A DNA stretch of 64,000 nt, taken from Podocnemis expansa. Taxonomy: Eukaryota > Chordata > Testudines > Podocnemididae. Where the stretch lies: contig ML681990.1 of NCBI GenBank assembly GCA_007922195.1, forward strand, positions 40,836,741 through 40,900,740. The letters run 5' to 3'. Of the stretch, positions 9,953-21,459 are shown one piece after another; positions within the stretch are counted from its first letter, which is position 1; each line of letters starts with the position of its first letter. The notes beneath the pieces are model-generated. The model made no database searches, was not told where the DNA came from, and saw nothing but the letters and a program-made list of their open reading frames with translations. Both the position numbers and the translations under genes were made by a program.

Positions 9953-11172
9953 TGTTTGCATACAAAGTCAACATTAGAATGCAAAGTCAATATGGAGCCA
10001 GGACCCAAAAGTAAAATAAAGAGGAGGGTGGGGAACTCATCCTGACTCTGGGGACAAAACAATGAACTTTGGGTATATAAGAAGAAAGCAAAAGGGCCCC
10101 TTTCATCGTACACTTAAGAAAGTAATCAGGAAATGTGATTACATTCATGATTACAGGATACCAACCAGCTTTTATTGCAAATGATGCAAAAAATCTTAGG
10201 GTCAAATAAGACTTTTTTTTTGATATGTGGTTAGCCTGTTCAAGCTAATTTCAGTCTCTAGAAAGCATGTATGGATTTTGTTTTATATGTAACTTTTCTG
10301 TTTCCATTATCCTTACTTACAAATACTACATAAGTCTTAAATCTTAACTTCTGGTAATAAACCTATTATTGTTTTCACAATCCATATTGCCCAGTGCTGT
10401 GACACTACAGAGGAGTTGAGTAACAGCTGTATCAAACAAGCTGCTGTGTTCACTGTCTAAATGAAAACAGCAAACCTGAAACTGTTGTGAGTAGTTGATG
10501 TCGGGGGGATTGGGGACTACAGCACCCTACCATTCACTTACAAAGCAAAGTGAGGGCTAATGTTGCCCTGAAGACATTCGTTGAGTGGCTAACAGGCTGG
10601 TGGTGTCATGGAGCTGACACCCCAGTAAGCAGCAGCAAGTCCCTTTCGCCAGCATCAGGGAGGTAATAAGGCAGTTCACAAACCTGAGTAATCATCATAT
10701 TAGCATAGTCATGGCAGGCTCACACATCTAGTGTGCTTGTTAGCAAAGGATATGTTTCAAGGACTGGTAAACTGTGGTTGGGAGAAGACAAAGAATGTTA
10801 CAGGTTTTATTTCTTATTTTTGTTGATTTCTAGTAAAGGAAAAGAACAAATGGAAACCCTGAAAATGTGCAAGGACAACAGGAGTGCAGGTGCTGAAATC
10901 CAACCTGACACAGCCCTCAATGTAAAAACCATGGAGTTATCACTGGTGATTGGAAACAGAGAAAATGGACCAGGAATTAGAGCACCAGAGTTGGGAAGCT
11001 GAACAGAGAACCAAAAAGTTGCACATTGGCAACCCATGGAACTAAAAAAGAAAGATGCCCAAGGAAAAGAGAAGGAAGGGGCTGACTAGCCTGAGCTTAA
11101 AGCACAAGCAAGAACAAAACCCTCAGCCTACAATGAGGTAAGATTTCTCAAGGATCATCCAGCTGTGACAAA

Positions 11173-11475
11173 TTGTGCCCAGCATACAGAGAAATGGATT
11201 ATACTGAAGAGGTTCCCTCTACTTTTGAAAGAATATGGAAACTACATAAGATACCAGAACAAAAGAGCATACCCACGCTTATCTCCAAACTCTTTGATAA
11301 AACATTGCAAGTGTTTGAGGAGATGCATATGTGGGAGGCATTGAAATACGATGAGTTTAAAATAGTTGTGTTGCACAGGTTTCAAATCGACCTCAAGATG
11401 AATTGGTTAACATTTAGGTATCTCAGAAAGCATGATGAGTCACAGAGTACATGTGTATAAAGTGGGTGAGTGAAT
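11173..11475 (+). pseudogene. Gmr1-like gag capsid remnant (SCAN-like)
   Basis: A plus-strand stretch reading FDKTLQVFEEMHMWEA, then YDEFKIVVLHRFQIDLKM and LTFRYLRK. This fits the Gmr1/SCAN capsid pattern (a helix ending in a tyrosine-Asp pair, then ILxRF.L.P..YR.RFR). Upstream, about 10900-11110, is a charged coiled-coil-like leader with stops. The protein would form the retrotransposon capsid; only this part is readable. Confidence 0.55.
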
Positions 11476-12009
11476 GAAAAAGTGGGCAAAAAGGAAAGGG
11501 ATTATGGCCAATATTTTACTTCTTTGCACAAGAATATTTCCTGATTATTTGTATTGAAGAAATCAGAGTGACTATTTGGGCTAAAACCCTCTTCCCCTGT
11601 GTAAGGGGCAACTGATATTGCTGATTTCTACTGCAAGTCAGATCATCCCATCAGCACAAACCCCAGAGGGAAGGACTGTGTGTTTTATGGGGTGGTGCTT
11701 TTATCTCAAAGAAAAAGGATGACTCTGGAGAGCCCAAAAACTAATCCCTTCATGGTGATAAGAATTACAGGCCTCTATTCCAAGAGAATAGTCCAAGAAC
11801 GTGATACTCATATGACTCCACTGAGCACACAAGAAAAGATTGCCCTAAGCAGAGAGAGTCCAAATATAAATCCTAGTCAGCCCAAGTTAGTGGTGCTACC
11901 TTATGCTCAGAATCCCCATAGGTGCCTGAGGAGACCCTAATGAATTTTGTAAGGATTAACTTACTGGAGGTTGACAAAGAGTTTATCAAAGATGCCAAGG
12001 TGAATGGCA

Positions 12010-12275
12010 AAGTTGGCCAGGGCTGGTGAGATACTTCTCAGATCTCCCTAGTCAGGAGAGAGGTGATTCGGGAAAGCAGCTTGCTTTCTATGGGAGAAGT
12101 GAACCTGTTAGCTTTCGGACAATTTAAAGCCATGGTGTCTTTAATCCACATTGAACTGGAGTGGAACATTTGAAGATATATTTTGAATGTGGGAGTTCTT
12201 GAAGACCTCCCAGCTGAGGTGTTGATTTGGAATGATAAATGCCCAAAGATGGTAATATTTTCACCCATAGCAACA
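12010..12275 (+). pseudogene. Retrotransposon aspartic protease remnant
   Basis: Plus-strand translation gives a stop followed by DTSQISLVRREVI (active-site motif, canonical DTGA changed), then LLAFGQFKAMVSLIHIELEW, and GVLEDLPAEVLIWND, which matches the C-terminal DDLP.DVL.GND block of Gmr1-type proteases. At least two stops interrupt it, and the catalytic-loop change DTG to DTS alone could reduce function. Position after gag and before the right LTR is as expected. Confidence 0.55.
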
Positions 12276-13434
12276 AGGTTTATGTAGCTAAATTCCCTGC
12301 CATGAACTGTTGGGAAGGAAAGGCAACTAAGGAGAGAGAAAATGCCTCCAGCCCATATTCAGCAGAGAATAAAAATGTGTCTCTATGAGGAGTCACTCCC
12401 CAATCCCACTCATACCAAAAAACAACCCTTATTGCTGACAGGTGGCAAGAGTTTTCAGCAGAGCAAAGTGCAGACAGCATCAGGAAATAAGACCGCAAAT
12501 AAGGAAAACAGTGGAAAGTAACAAAATCCTATTGCTTTCTTAAGCAAAAACTGTCATCCACTAAACAGAATTATCCTGACACAGGAAGATGGTTATTCAC
12601 TTGTGCAGGCTGTCATGCAGGTGGAGCCTTATCTATTTAACAGAAAATGTGGGGTCTTTAACAGACTTTTCTCTGCTGGTGTGGTTACATTGAACCACAG
12701 TAACCAATTCCAAACTGCTACACTGGACCATCACTATCCAAGAATATGACATGGAACTTGTGCATATTAACAGACAAGAAATTATAGTTGTAGGTGCATC
12801 CAGGCAAGACAAAAATTCAGGTAAAGGGGTTATGAACCAATGACTCTGGATCAGCCAAGGGTTAACTATGCTGCATAGCTGCAAGAGGACAGGTATGACC
12901 CTAAGAACCCCTCATTGCCAACAGGTCAAGTGTTCACTGGTCTAGCAAAATCTCTTAAGAGGGCTGACAAACTCACCACACACCTAGCATATCACTTTCA
13001 TAGTATTTATCCATCAAAAATGTCATGAGGTCTTTTAAGAAAAACTATCCTCACACTGATCATTTATATTGTTGTGAAATGTATGTACAAATACCATGCA
13101 AGAAGTTGTGTATCTGCATGTGTATACTGAAAATATGTCAAAGAATGTACATTCATGTGACCTGTTTGCATTGGTTCATTTGTAAATCATGGACTGGAAG
13201 CCCCATTTGTATATGAAGTCAAGAGGAGCCTGTGAAGTCAACAGAGAGTCAGGACATCAGAAAATAAACCATGGTGGGGGGGAGGGAGAAATGGAGCTCA
13301 TACAGACTCTAAACAAAACAATGCATTTAGGAATACGTCAGGAGAAGGAGAAAGGACACCCTTTTCCCCTGTACCTAAGGAAATAATCATACAATGTTAT
13401 TACATTCATGAAAATGAGATCCCCAACCAACCTC

Positions 13435-13608
13435 ATAGAATCATAGTATCATAGAATCATAGGGTTGGAAGGGACCTCATGAAGTTACCTAGTCCAACCC
13501 CCTGCCAAAAAGAGCAGGACCACTCCCACTAAATTATTCCAGCTAGAGTTTTATCCAGCCTCGATTGAAAAACTTCAAGAAAGCTTTGGGTGCAGTTAGA
13601 CTGCATTA
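13435..13608 (-). mobile_element. CR1 LINE 3' end
   Basis: Begins with three copies of a CATAGAATCATAG-like octamer repeat, then GGGTTGGAAGGGACCTC and TAGTCCAACCCCCTGC. This is the reverse complement of the classical CR1 3' terminus (…CCTTCCAACCCTATGATTCTATG). Inserted into the right LTR. Confidence 0.85.
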
Positions 13609-13871
13609 GGTCAGATGGTTAGCCTGCTAATGTTCATTCTTTGTCTCTGTAAAGCATGACTGATTTTGTTCTATGTGTAATTTTTGTTTCCATTATCTGT
13701 ACTCACTATCTCTTATCCTAAGAAACATATGCTAGTTTTCATTCTACACATATCTCAGTGCGGTGGTGTTATATAGAAACTGATCCTCAGCAGAATCAAA
13801 GAAGCCAGTGTATTTGCTGTCCTGCTGGCGATAGCAGGAGTCATGGAGTAGCCAGTGTCAGGGGCTGTAAA

Positions 13872-14410
13872 CAGGGCCAGATTAATGTAGGGGCTTAAGG
13901 AGTTGTAGGTCGGGGCCTCAGGCTAAGGGGAAGCCTGCAAAAAGAAATCTGGTCCCTGAGCACCTCCAGCCTGTGTGCCGCCCACCAGCCTATCCTGTGC
14001 CACAGCATGAGCCCACGCCACCGCTGGGCTGGCTGGTCTGCCCCAGGTCCTGGACAGCCATTGACCTGAGCACTCCTTGCCCCTGCAGTGATGCTAGCCT
14101 ACACTGCACCATAGTGCTGACCCACCTCGCCCCCAGGCTGACTGGTTTGACCCAGGCCAGCTTGTTGCTCCCAGCCCGTGGAGCAACACTGCACCATCTT
14201 GTGCGGTGGTGCTAGGCCAGCCTGCATCCCCGAGCTGACCAGTGGCTATCCCGCCCCCACTGCTGGAGTGGCTGCCTGCATATCCTACCCTGGTGGCATA
14301 GCACTGATCCACTCCAGCCTCGGGCTGGGTGTCTGCCCTAGCTGTACAGCTGCCAGGCAGCCCACCAAATCTAACAGCCTCAGGCCCACAGAAGAGTTAA
14401 TTCAGCCCTG
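13872..14410. mobile_element. hAT-type MITE
   Basis: Left end CAGGGCCAGATTAATG and right end GTTAATTCAGCCCTG are inverted matches. Flanks GCTGTAAA (13864-13871) and GCTGTATC (14411-14418) agree in 6 of 8 bases, as for an aged 8-bp duplication. GC-rich interior of 539 bp with no transposase; the partner LTR lacks it. Confidence 0.7.
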
Positions 14411-14564
14411 GCTGTATCTCACAGGAGAGTGTTTCAAAAAGGTGTGGGAACTGGGGTGCCCTATGCTTAACCAGCAAAGCAAAGCGAGGGCTAACATTGC
14501 TCTGAGGAGATTGTGTGGATGACTAACCAGTTGGTGGTGTCAGGGAGCTCACACCCACTGCCAC

Positions 14565-15250
14565 ACCCACTTCTTATTCAAAGTCTACATTAGATTAGTT
14601 AATTAACACATTAATAAAACAAACCAATTCTTTACTCTGCCATGCTTTCTGCTGACTCTCAGTGAGTTAGCATGTCAAAATTTTTACCTTAAGATGCATC
14701 ATTACCTTGTTCTTTTTTCACTCTTTTATCTTGTTATCCCCTTGTTTTTGTAGGGCTCAGATCTTCTTCCAACTCCACCTGCAGCCCCACCCCCAGTTTT
14801 TTTTTTTTTTGCTCTACCTAGAAAACTTCGGGATCCTGTGATTAATAAAAACAAAAGGTCATTTATTCCCTCCTCCGCCAAATGAAATACAGCTCCTTCT
14901 CTCACAATGCTTACTGTTTTGTCAATTCTAGCACACATTGTGACACTTACAAATAGCCATAATAAATGTCACCACAACAGAGGTAACAACTATATCTGTT
15001 GAGAGATTATTTGACAGTATAGTAGATCTTGCTGTCAGAACATTTTTCTTGATATTCGGTCTAAATTTTTCATTTCAGATTTCATCACATTAGTTCTAGA
15101 TTGCTAAATAATTATGCTAAATAATTCATCTCCCTCCTAAGTGCTTACGTCTTTCAAACATCCATAGACATATTTAGCTCATTTTCATCCTTCCTTGTAA
15201 AATATTTTCTAATGTATTTTTATCACAGTTTTCATGGTATTTCCCAGGTC
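14565..15250. other. No gene recognised
   Basis: AT-rich flank of the LTR retrotransposon. A pyrimidine tract with 12 T lies near 14798-14809. Nothing else supported. Confidence 0.5.
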
Positions 15251-15253
15251 ATT

Positions 15254-15400
15254 GTTTCCCAAACTGTGGGTTAGGACTTCTGGAGGGGAAGGGTCATGGT
15301 AGGTCTCCAAAGTGTCATGAAATTTAAATGATTAAAATATGGGGAAATTTTCAATTTTCACTATATACAGAAGCCTAACACTTAAAATACAGATTTAGCA
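15254..15400. mobile_element. Possible hAT fragment (left end only)
   Basis: CATTGTTTCCCAAACTGTGGG followed by a TTAGGACTTCTGGAGGGG run resembles the left terminus of hAT elements with TTCCCAAACTGTGGG ends. I found no matching right end or duplication, so it is either truncated or coincidental. Confidence 0.35.
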
Positions 15401-18310
15401 TGTGTGCCATGAAAACATTACCATGTATTCACACAGTAATAATTTAAGCAGTGTGGAGAGGGGAACTCCAATATCTCAGATATTTCTTTGTAATAATCGT
15501 TGACAAATACCGATTTTTTAGCAGCCACCACTGACTGTTTAATTATCTGGAAAATGAGAATGAGCTCTTAGTCACATAGTCGGTGAGCTAGAGAGAACCC
15601 TGCTAAGAGTCAGACTCAATGTATGATAATGTTGACACAAAGGGAGAGATTTTCAAACATGCTCACTGTTGACATAGCTGCACACACTGAAAGCAATGAC
15701 CCAGCGTTGCTATAATTCTGCTCCCATCAAAACTCCCAGTGACTTCAGTGGAATTAAGCCAATGCAAAAATCTGACCTGAAACCTTGAGCTGAATGCACT
15801 AATTGCCAATTGCCACCAGCAAAATAAAGAGTGGACTCTATTAGATTCATCATCAGGACTCCCACTTTCCTGACCCTGTTTTTATGTTGGTAGCAATAGA
15901 AAATGCTTTTCACATAATAATCTGAGGGTCAAACAATATAGTGATAAACAACCATTCTTGATAAGGGGAAAGAAGAAACAAGGATCATACAAATGTAGGC
16001 TGCTTTAAAGATGTATTATTTTTTCCTGTGGTGTAATGTGTATAGCTGGTTCCCAAGAGTATTTTTCTTCTCCCTATACCAGCTTTGCAAAATATGGTCC
16101 AATGCCTTAAATACTGCACTAAATAGCTGTAAGAACCACATGGGGGGGTGTAATTAATAATTAATGGCTAAAAAGAAGATCATTTGGGAATACTTGTCCT
16201 AGGTTTATTCCTCTAGAGGGAATGTTTCAGATACCAGGGTACTATTATCTACTTATCAATACAATATTGTAGAGATTTTAGTTTCAACCTTGCTATCTTC
16301 CCTCTTTTCTTACACTTCCTGAGTCAGGACAATACAATCATAACAAGATGAAGAAAACTTTGTGATTTCTTTTTCTGTCCTTAAAAAGATATTCATTTTT
16401 ACTGGAATCCCAGAGGTGCAAGGGAGACTTACGTGGGTAGTCAGGGAGCACACAAGCAGATCCTTCTTGTGCGTGGTTCTGATATCCTTGTGGTCTCTGT
16501 GTTTGGGGGACTATAGAGACTGCTCCATCAATATTCCCTCAATGGGTACATTACTCCAAAGGTGGTAAAAGTGAAGGAACCAGGGTCATGGCTCTGTCCC
16601 TTTCTGCATTACCCTATAGTGCTGTCTAGTCACACTGGAGATGAATGAAAGCTTCTCCCTGAAGCATAATCCCTGCCTGGGTTCCCCATCAAGATGTATC
16701 ATCTCCCCTTTCCCCTACTCTGGGCATCAACTAAATACTACAATTTGGCCCTCATTAAATACAGCACCAGCTACTCATATATCCATTTATAGTAAGAGAA
16801 TCAATGACTGGTTAAATTCAATGACAGGTTAGAATTAAGATGACCTGTAAATCCTTGAGGTTGACAAATTATGCCACAGATTAAAAACATGCATTGACTT
16901 TGCTGGATCTCAACATACTGGGATTGTACCATTTCCAGACATTTATGACAATGGAAGCGAGATTATGTTATGTTACATGTCAGACATGGGGCTGCACTGA
17001 GAGATGCTACATCTGTGAGTCATTCATAGTGGCAGAGCAAACAGAGCTGCTGCCTAGATAAAAGGATTAAAAGGATAAGAGGGCAAGACTGATACATGCC
17101 AAGGGCGTGTGCATGTGCATGTGTGTGCTCATTAGATGTCTAGATAGATAATTAAGGATTACATTGCATTAAGAAGATCAAACAAGACACAGATCATATT
17201 CATATACCAGATGCATTGTTAAATTGGTCGCCAAATTTACTAGTGACTTTCCTCTCCCTTCCCCCATATGCCTTTCCTTCTTGTTCAGTGCCACTGAAAA
17301 GAGTCTAAACTAAATACAGTAGCAGATTTCAGTAGTTATAAATATTAGATAAGTAAATCAAGATTATTATAATTTATTAATACAGCATCATAGGTGTGTG
17401 ATGTTACACACTTTCCTCATCTACATTCCTAGAGCCTAAAGTTTCTTTCTTTCTTTCACAGTATTTTAAGCTTAAAATAGTGTTTGTCCAATCTACCTAA
17501 GGAATCACCAGTCCTTCAGGACTTTTGGGAATTGGAATTGCTAACTGTCGAAAGTAAATTATTGGAAGGGTGGAAAGGAATGTACCTCATGATCTATACC
17601 ACTAGAATTCTCACCTTATTGACATATGTGTCAAATGGCACATGCTCAGCAAAGCTCAGAACTTTTCTGTTCCCAGTCTAGTTTTTTCTGTTTGTGTGTG
17701 ACTTGTGGGTTGCTTGGATTGTATATTGCAGTCAAATGCTGATTCTCCTGGCTTTATCCGGCTCTGATTTATTAGTCATGATATCTTCTTTATGGTAAAT
17801 CATGTTGTTGTGTTACGTTTTTATGCAGTCACGTGACAGTGACTGGTGGAGTCAAAGGCAAACTCTCCAGGTCCCTTATGTATCTGCACTTACCAGCTGG
17901 CAACCCATATCGGTGCTACTGGATCTCAAAAATCCTTGTCAAGCAAATGCCAATAGCAGGGGATGCAGACAACAAGGCTCATGTAGAGATGGAACTCAAG
18001 TGTTGTATCAAAACAAAACAGGAACAGGATACACAAGAGGGTCCACAGATTTGCTTGTGTATTTCCTATTAGAAGTTTATAGAATGCATTATAGTGAACT
18101 TTGTTATAAAGGTTTTATTCTCATCAGTGGGTTCCTAAATGAGTGCCAATAAGCCTTTCTGTCATACTATCATGCATTCTTTATATGCCATAAATATTAT
18201 TGAGAACATTCTTAGTGTTTTACTTAAAAAGAAAAGAGCAGCAGGATCTTATTCAGGGAAACAAAGCAATATGCTACATTCATTGTAAATGAAAGAAGAG
18301 CAAAGCAAAG
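15400..18310. other. No gene recognised
   Basis: About 2.9 kb of AT-rich sequence with only chance open frames, the longest under 120 codons and without family motifs. A short TTTC run sits near 17445-17458. Confidence 0.55.
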
Positions 18311-18313
18311 CAG

Positions 18314-18320
<7 letters not shown>

Positions 18321-18361
<41 letters not shown>
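18321..18361. repeat. Compound microsatellite (CT)n(CA)n
   Basis: Twelve CT units (18321-18344) run directly into about eight CA units (18345-18361). Likely length-polymorphic. Confidence 0.95.
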
Positions 18362-18364
18362 CCT

Positions 18365-19206
18365 CTACCCAAGAAGTTCTGCAAGTTGGTGTGATATAAC
18401 TATCAGTTCTTTCAGGCATTGCTCTGCCTAGTGGACCACAAGGCTGGACATGAGGAAGGAGCCAGGCCTCTGTTGGTCATGAATCCAGTGCTCCAAGATG
18501 ACTGGTGCAGAACAAGACCCAAAGTTTCCATCTTCTTACCCATCTTTTATACTTGCTGGCTCTCTTGCAAGTCTATGGGCCTTGCTGTGTCATGCTTCCT
18601 CTTGGCTCCTGTGGGATCATGGATCACCAGTCACTTGTAGACATAAATTTCATCTTGTCTTGATTGTATTTGTTCTTTTCTTTCTGGGGTGGAGCCTCCA
18701 TTTTGCTTTTTATTTTCAGGGATTTGTCTGCATCGTTCAGCCATTAATATGATACTTCCATTTCATCTGAACAAGCTGGTGGTAGAAACCGATTCCATCA
18801 CACACACACGCTTCATTCACATATCTCATTCATGTATCTCAATGGAATTACACAGTATATGCCTCAGCCATGTTTTCTCAAGAATACAAAATGGAGTTCA
18901 TTATTCAAGATGGAGTTCCAAATTTACAATATGGAATCTTGCTGGACATTTGTTAATATCTGTTAAACAGAATTACAGTTATTGAAGTAACAGTATTAAA
19001 GAACAGATACAGAATATTGACTATATTATTATGACTAGATATTCTAAAGGGAAATTCAATTCATTTTATCTTTCTGCACCTGTACATTAACTCTGATGAA
19101 CAGGCATAAGTGGATGAACAGGTATCAATTCTACACCTGCATATTTTCTTTAACTTAAGCAAATCAAGCATTTCTGATTTTAACAATTTCCATAGCAAGA
19201 GAAGAC
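18365..19206. other. No gene recognised
   Basis: AT-rich sequence up to the first Harbinger-related MITE. Nothing supported. Confidence 0.5.
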
Positions 19207-19209
19207 AAG

Positions 19210-19643
19210 GGCTATGTCCACACATACATCATTATTTTGAAATCACCTATTTTGAAATGAGTTATTTCAAAATAAAGTCCATATTTCAAAATACGTTAAT
19301 TCGAATTAACAGTTTGTTAATTCGAATTAAGGGAAAGCCTGCTTTCGAAATAGCCTTTGTTTTGAAATGGTTATTTCGAAACAAGGCCGTTTGGACATGT
19401 TGTTTCAAAACAATGGTGTTGTTTTGAAACAAAGTGTCCAAATGCCGTTGTTTCGAAACAACTGTTTTGAAACAACAGCTGTTTCGATTAGATGTGAGGT
19501 TTAACGGTTTCAAAATAACAGCCGTTATTTTGAAACAACAGGTCCCATTGTTTCGAAATAATGGTGCGTCATGTGGACATGCTGCTTCTTATTTCGAAAC
19601 AACCTCTGTGGTTTCGTATTAAGAAGCCTGTGTGGACATACCC
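19210..19643. mobile_element. Harbinger-related MITE, copy A
   Basis: 434 bp with inverted ends GGCTATGTCCACAC (left) and GTGTGGACATACCC (right), flanked by AAG on both sides (19207-19209, 19644-19646), a 3-bp duplication. The interior is a dense array of TTCGAA/TTTTGAAA palindromes. The right 80 bp matches the right end of the autonomous element at 23.7-23.8 kb closely, including CTTCTTATTTCGAAACAACC. So it is a passenger of that family. It lies only 114 bp from the autonomous copy. Confidence 0.85.
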
Positions 19644-19779
19644 AAGGTCTCTTGCTCATGAAGCAAAAGGCACACAACCACAAACTCTGCAAAAGTTTGT
19701 GGGGATATAGAAGAGGTGAACATTGGGACACAAATCTACTTCATGTCTTATATCATAGGCTATGTTCACACGGGGAGCG

Positions 19780-19935
19780 CTTGTTTCGAAACAAGTTATT
19801 TCGAAATAACTTGTTTCGATATAACATGTTATTTCGAAATAACCTGTTTCGAAATAACAAAATGGTGTCCGCGAAATAAGCAAAAAACGGGAATCGAAAT
19901 AGCGTTTCCACCGTGTGGACTTGCTATTTCGACCC
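19780..19935. repeat. Left subterminal TTCGAA palindrome array
   Basis: At least six TTTCGAAA-type sites in 150 bp. One is a 22-bp perfect palindrome at 19792-19813 with core GTTATTTCGAAATAAC; another copy of the same core lies at 19829-19844. Subterminal repeats are typical binding sites for Harbinger proteins; a role for the Myb-like protein here is inference. Confidence 0.75.
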
Positions 19936-20007
19936 AGGGGCAGTGCAGCATGGGAGGTGTGGCAACATGGCCGCCTCCCTGGGCCATGTTGGTGGCCATG
20001 TTGGTAG

Positions 20008-20022
20008 CCAATCACATAAAAG
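20008..20022 (+). promoter_or_regulatory. Candidate transposase promoter (CCAAT and TATA-like box)
   Basis: CCAAT at 20008-20012 and CATAAAAG at 20015-20022, ending 53 bp before the transposase ATG. The two boxes are closer together than usual, so only one may matter. A CAACATGGCCGCC sequence near 19963 resembles a YY1 site like that in mammalian L1 promoters. Confidence 0.4.
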
Positions 20023-20075
20023 CCGGCCCTGACCTCACTCCCCTGTCCACTCACGCTAGCAGCACGCTGCAAGCC

Positions 20076-21320
20076 ATGGACAGTGCTCGGCTGCCTAGAC
20101 AGCACTGTGCAGCACCCAGCCCCTCGGTGCGCATCGAGGGGCTCCAGCACCTCTGGGAGACTCTGTTTGTAGACCCCGAGGAGGACCGGCCTGTGGCTGA
20201 GGAGTACATCCAGCTCAGCCGCAGGGCTCAGCTACTGCCCCTGCCCCTCCCTGTGCCCCGCCGCATGTGGGCGCGTGAGACCAGCGTCGACTGGTGGGAG
20301 AGGGTCGTTCTGCGCACCTGGGGTGACGACCTCTGGCGCCAGAACTTTCGCATGAGCAGGGCCAGCTTCACCCGCCTGGTGGGCGAACTCGCCCCACACC
20401 TGCGCCACAGGGACACCCCCAGGAGGCCTGCTGTCGCAGTGGACAAACGAGTGGCCATCGCCCTGTGGAAGCTGGCCACCCCGGAGTCGCACAGGGCAGT
20501 GGCGCACCTGTTTGGCGTCGGGAGGTCCACCACCGGCACCATCCTCCTCGAGGTCACCAGGGCCATCAATCGCGTCCTCCTATGGCGCCTGGTGAGATGT
20601 GGGGACCTGCAGCACACCATGCCCAGGATGGCAACCCTTGGCTTTCCAAACTGTGCTGGCATCTTGGACACCACACATATCCCTGTGCGCGCCCCGGAGC
20701 ACAGGGCTGCGGTGTACCGCAACCGAAAGGGATACCATTTGGTCATTATGCAGGCCCTTGTGGACCACCAGGGCCGGTTCCAGGACTGCTATGTGGGATG
20801 GCCAGGGAGGGCCCATGACTCCAGGGTCCTCCGCAACTCCGCCCTGTACCGGGGCATGGAGGCAGGCACCCACTTCCCCCCTCACACCATCCACCTTGGG
20901 GGCGTAGAGGTGCCCGTTCTTATAGTGGCGGACGCGGCCTACCCCCTGCGGCCCTGGCTAATGCGACCATACGCCGGGCCACTCGACCCCAGCCGGCAGC
21001 TGTTCAATCGCCGCCTGGCCCGCTGTCGACAGGTGGTCGAGCGGGCATTCGGACGCCTCAAGGCCCGGTGGAGGTGCCTGGTCACTCGCCTCCACCTCGC
21101 TGAGCGGAGCCTGCCGCAAGCCATCGCAGCATGTGCAGTGCTCCACAACTTTTGTGAGCAGCAGGGGGAACCCATCCCACTCGCATGGGAGGCTGAGGTC
21201 CAAGCATTTGCCAGGGACTATGAACAACCAAGACCCCAGCCGACTCGGGAGCAGCCATCTGCGCGAGCCCTCGCCATCCGCGATGCCCTCCGGCTCGCCT
21301 TCGCTGCGGAGGAAGACTGA
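20076..21320 (+). CDS. Harbinger (HARBI1-like) DDE transposase
   Basis: 414 residues, complete and uninterrupted. I chose the ATG at 20076 because it sits in a good Kozak context (GCCATGG) and begins the globular part; upstream the same frame only reads palindrome-derived sequence. Order: an N-terminal acidic/Pro-rich region; a helix-rich region with a helix-turn-helix-like segment (about 122-165, KRVAIALWKLATPESHRAVA then FGVGRSTTGTIL); and a DDE nuclease. The catalytic residues are visible: D198 in GILDTTHIPV, D248 in GWPGRAHDSRV, E322 in VVERAFGRLKARW, and the family motif ADAAYP at 285-290. The enzyme would cut at the element ends and join them to 3-bp targets, in the nucleus, with the Myb-like partner. 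Length is normal for the family (roughly 350-450). The domesticated HARBI1 gene is an alternative, but the flanking TIRs and TSD mark a transposon. Confidence 0.92.
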   Translation: MDSARLPRQHCAAPSPSVRIEGLQHLWETLFVDPEEDRPVAEEYIQLSRRAQLLPLPLPVPRRMWARETSVDWWERVVLRTWGDDLWRQNFRMSRASFTRLVGELAPHLRHRDTPRRPAVAVDKRVAIALWKLATPESHRAVAHLFGVGRSTTGTILLEVTRAINRVLLWRLVRCGDLQHTMPRMATLGFPNCAGILDTTHIPVRAPEHRAAVYRNRKGYHLVIMQALVDHQGRFQDCYVGWPGRAHDSRVLRNSALYRGMEAGTHFPPHTIHLGGVEVPVLIVADAAYPLRPWLMRPYAGPLDPSRQLFNRRLARCRQVVERAFGRLKARWRCLVTRLHLAERSLPQAIAACAVLHNFCEQQGEPIPLAWEAEVQAFARDYEQPRPQPTREQPSARALAIRDALRLAFAAEED

Positions 21321-21359
21321 GGACCAGGCCTGCCCTGCACCAAAACACCATCTCCCCCC

Positions 21360-21459
21360 NNNNNNNNNNNNNNNNNNNNNNNNNNNNNNNNNNNNNNNNN
21401 NNNNNNNNNNNNNNNNNNNNNNNNNNNNNNNNNNNNNNNNNNNNNNNNNNNNNNNNNNN
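21360..21459. other. Assembly gap (100 N)
   Basis: Exactly 100 N, a conventional placeholder length, so the true size is unknown. It adjoins the 43-bp tandem repeat on its right, which probably caused the break. Reading frames drawn across it are meaningless. Confidence 0.98.

Larger units (their letters stand above)
9345..10624 (+). repeat. Left LTR of the plus-strand retrotransposon
   Basis: Pairs with 12868-14564. Matching landmarks include CAACAGGTAAAGGGTTCACT (9397) with CAACAGGTCAAGTGTTCACT (12919), CACTTTCACAGCATTTATCC with CACTTTCATAGTATTTATCC, GGTTAGCCTG with GGTTAGCCTG, AAAGCAAAGTGAGGGCTAA with a near-identical run at 14476, and GGTGGTGTCATGGAGCTGACACCC with its match at 14533. An AATAAA lies at about 10358. 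Interrupted by Penelope insertions at 9655-9725 and 9820-9952. Confidence 0.7.
9345..14564 (+). mobile_element. Old Gmr1-like LTR retrotransposon with two LTRs
   Basis: Two related, same-direction segments (about 9345-10624 and 12868-14564) flank a 2.2-kb interior holding decayed gag and protease on the plus strand. This is the layout of an LTR retrotransposon. The LTRs are strongly diverged and carry different later insertions: Penelope pieces in the left one, CR1 and a hAT in the right one. Reverse transcriptase and an integrase core are not seen between protease and the right LTR, so most of pol is deleted. LTR limits are approximate, set where visual similarity fades. Confidence 0.7.
12868..14564 (+). 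repeat. Right LTR of the plus-strand retrotransposon, with nested insertions
   Basis: Diverged partner of 9345-10624. Its extra length is explained by a CR1 fragment (13435-13608) and a hAT MITE (13872-14410). Outside those, order and direction of matching blocks are the same as in the left LTR, ending at GCTCACACCCACTG. The CR1 and hAT insertions must be younger than the LTR retrotransposon. Confidence 0.65.

Noticed and set aside
15715..15780. Short repeat of the type CTCCCAGTGACTTCAGTGGAATTAAG (also near 23890 and 34660)
   Set aside because: Resembles old CR1/L3-like tails common in amniotes, but too short and diverged to assign a family or limits.
18321..18361. CRISPR-like or tandem array
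   Set aside because: Simple dinucleotide microsatellite in an animal genome.
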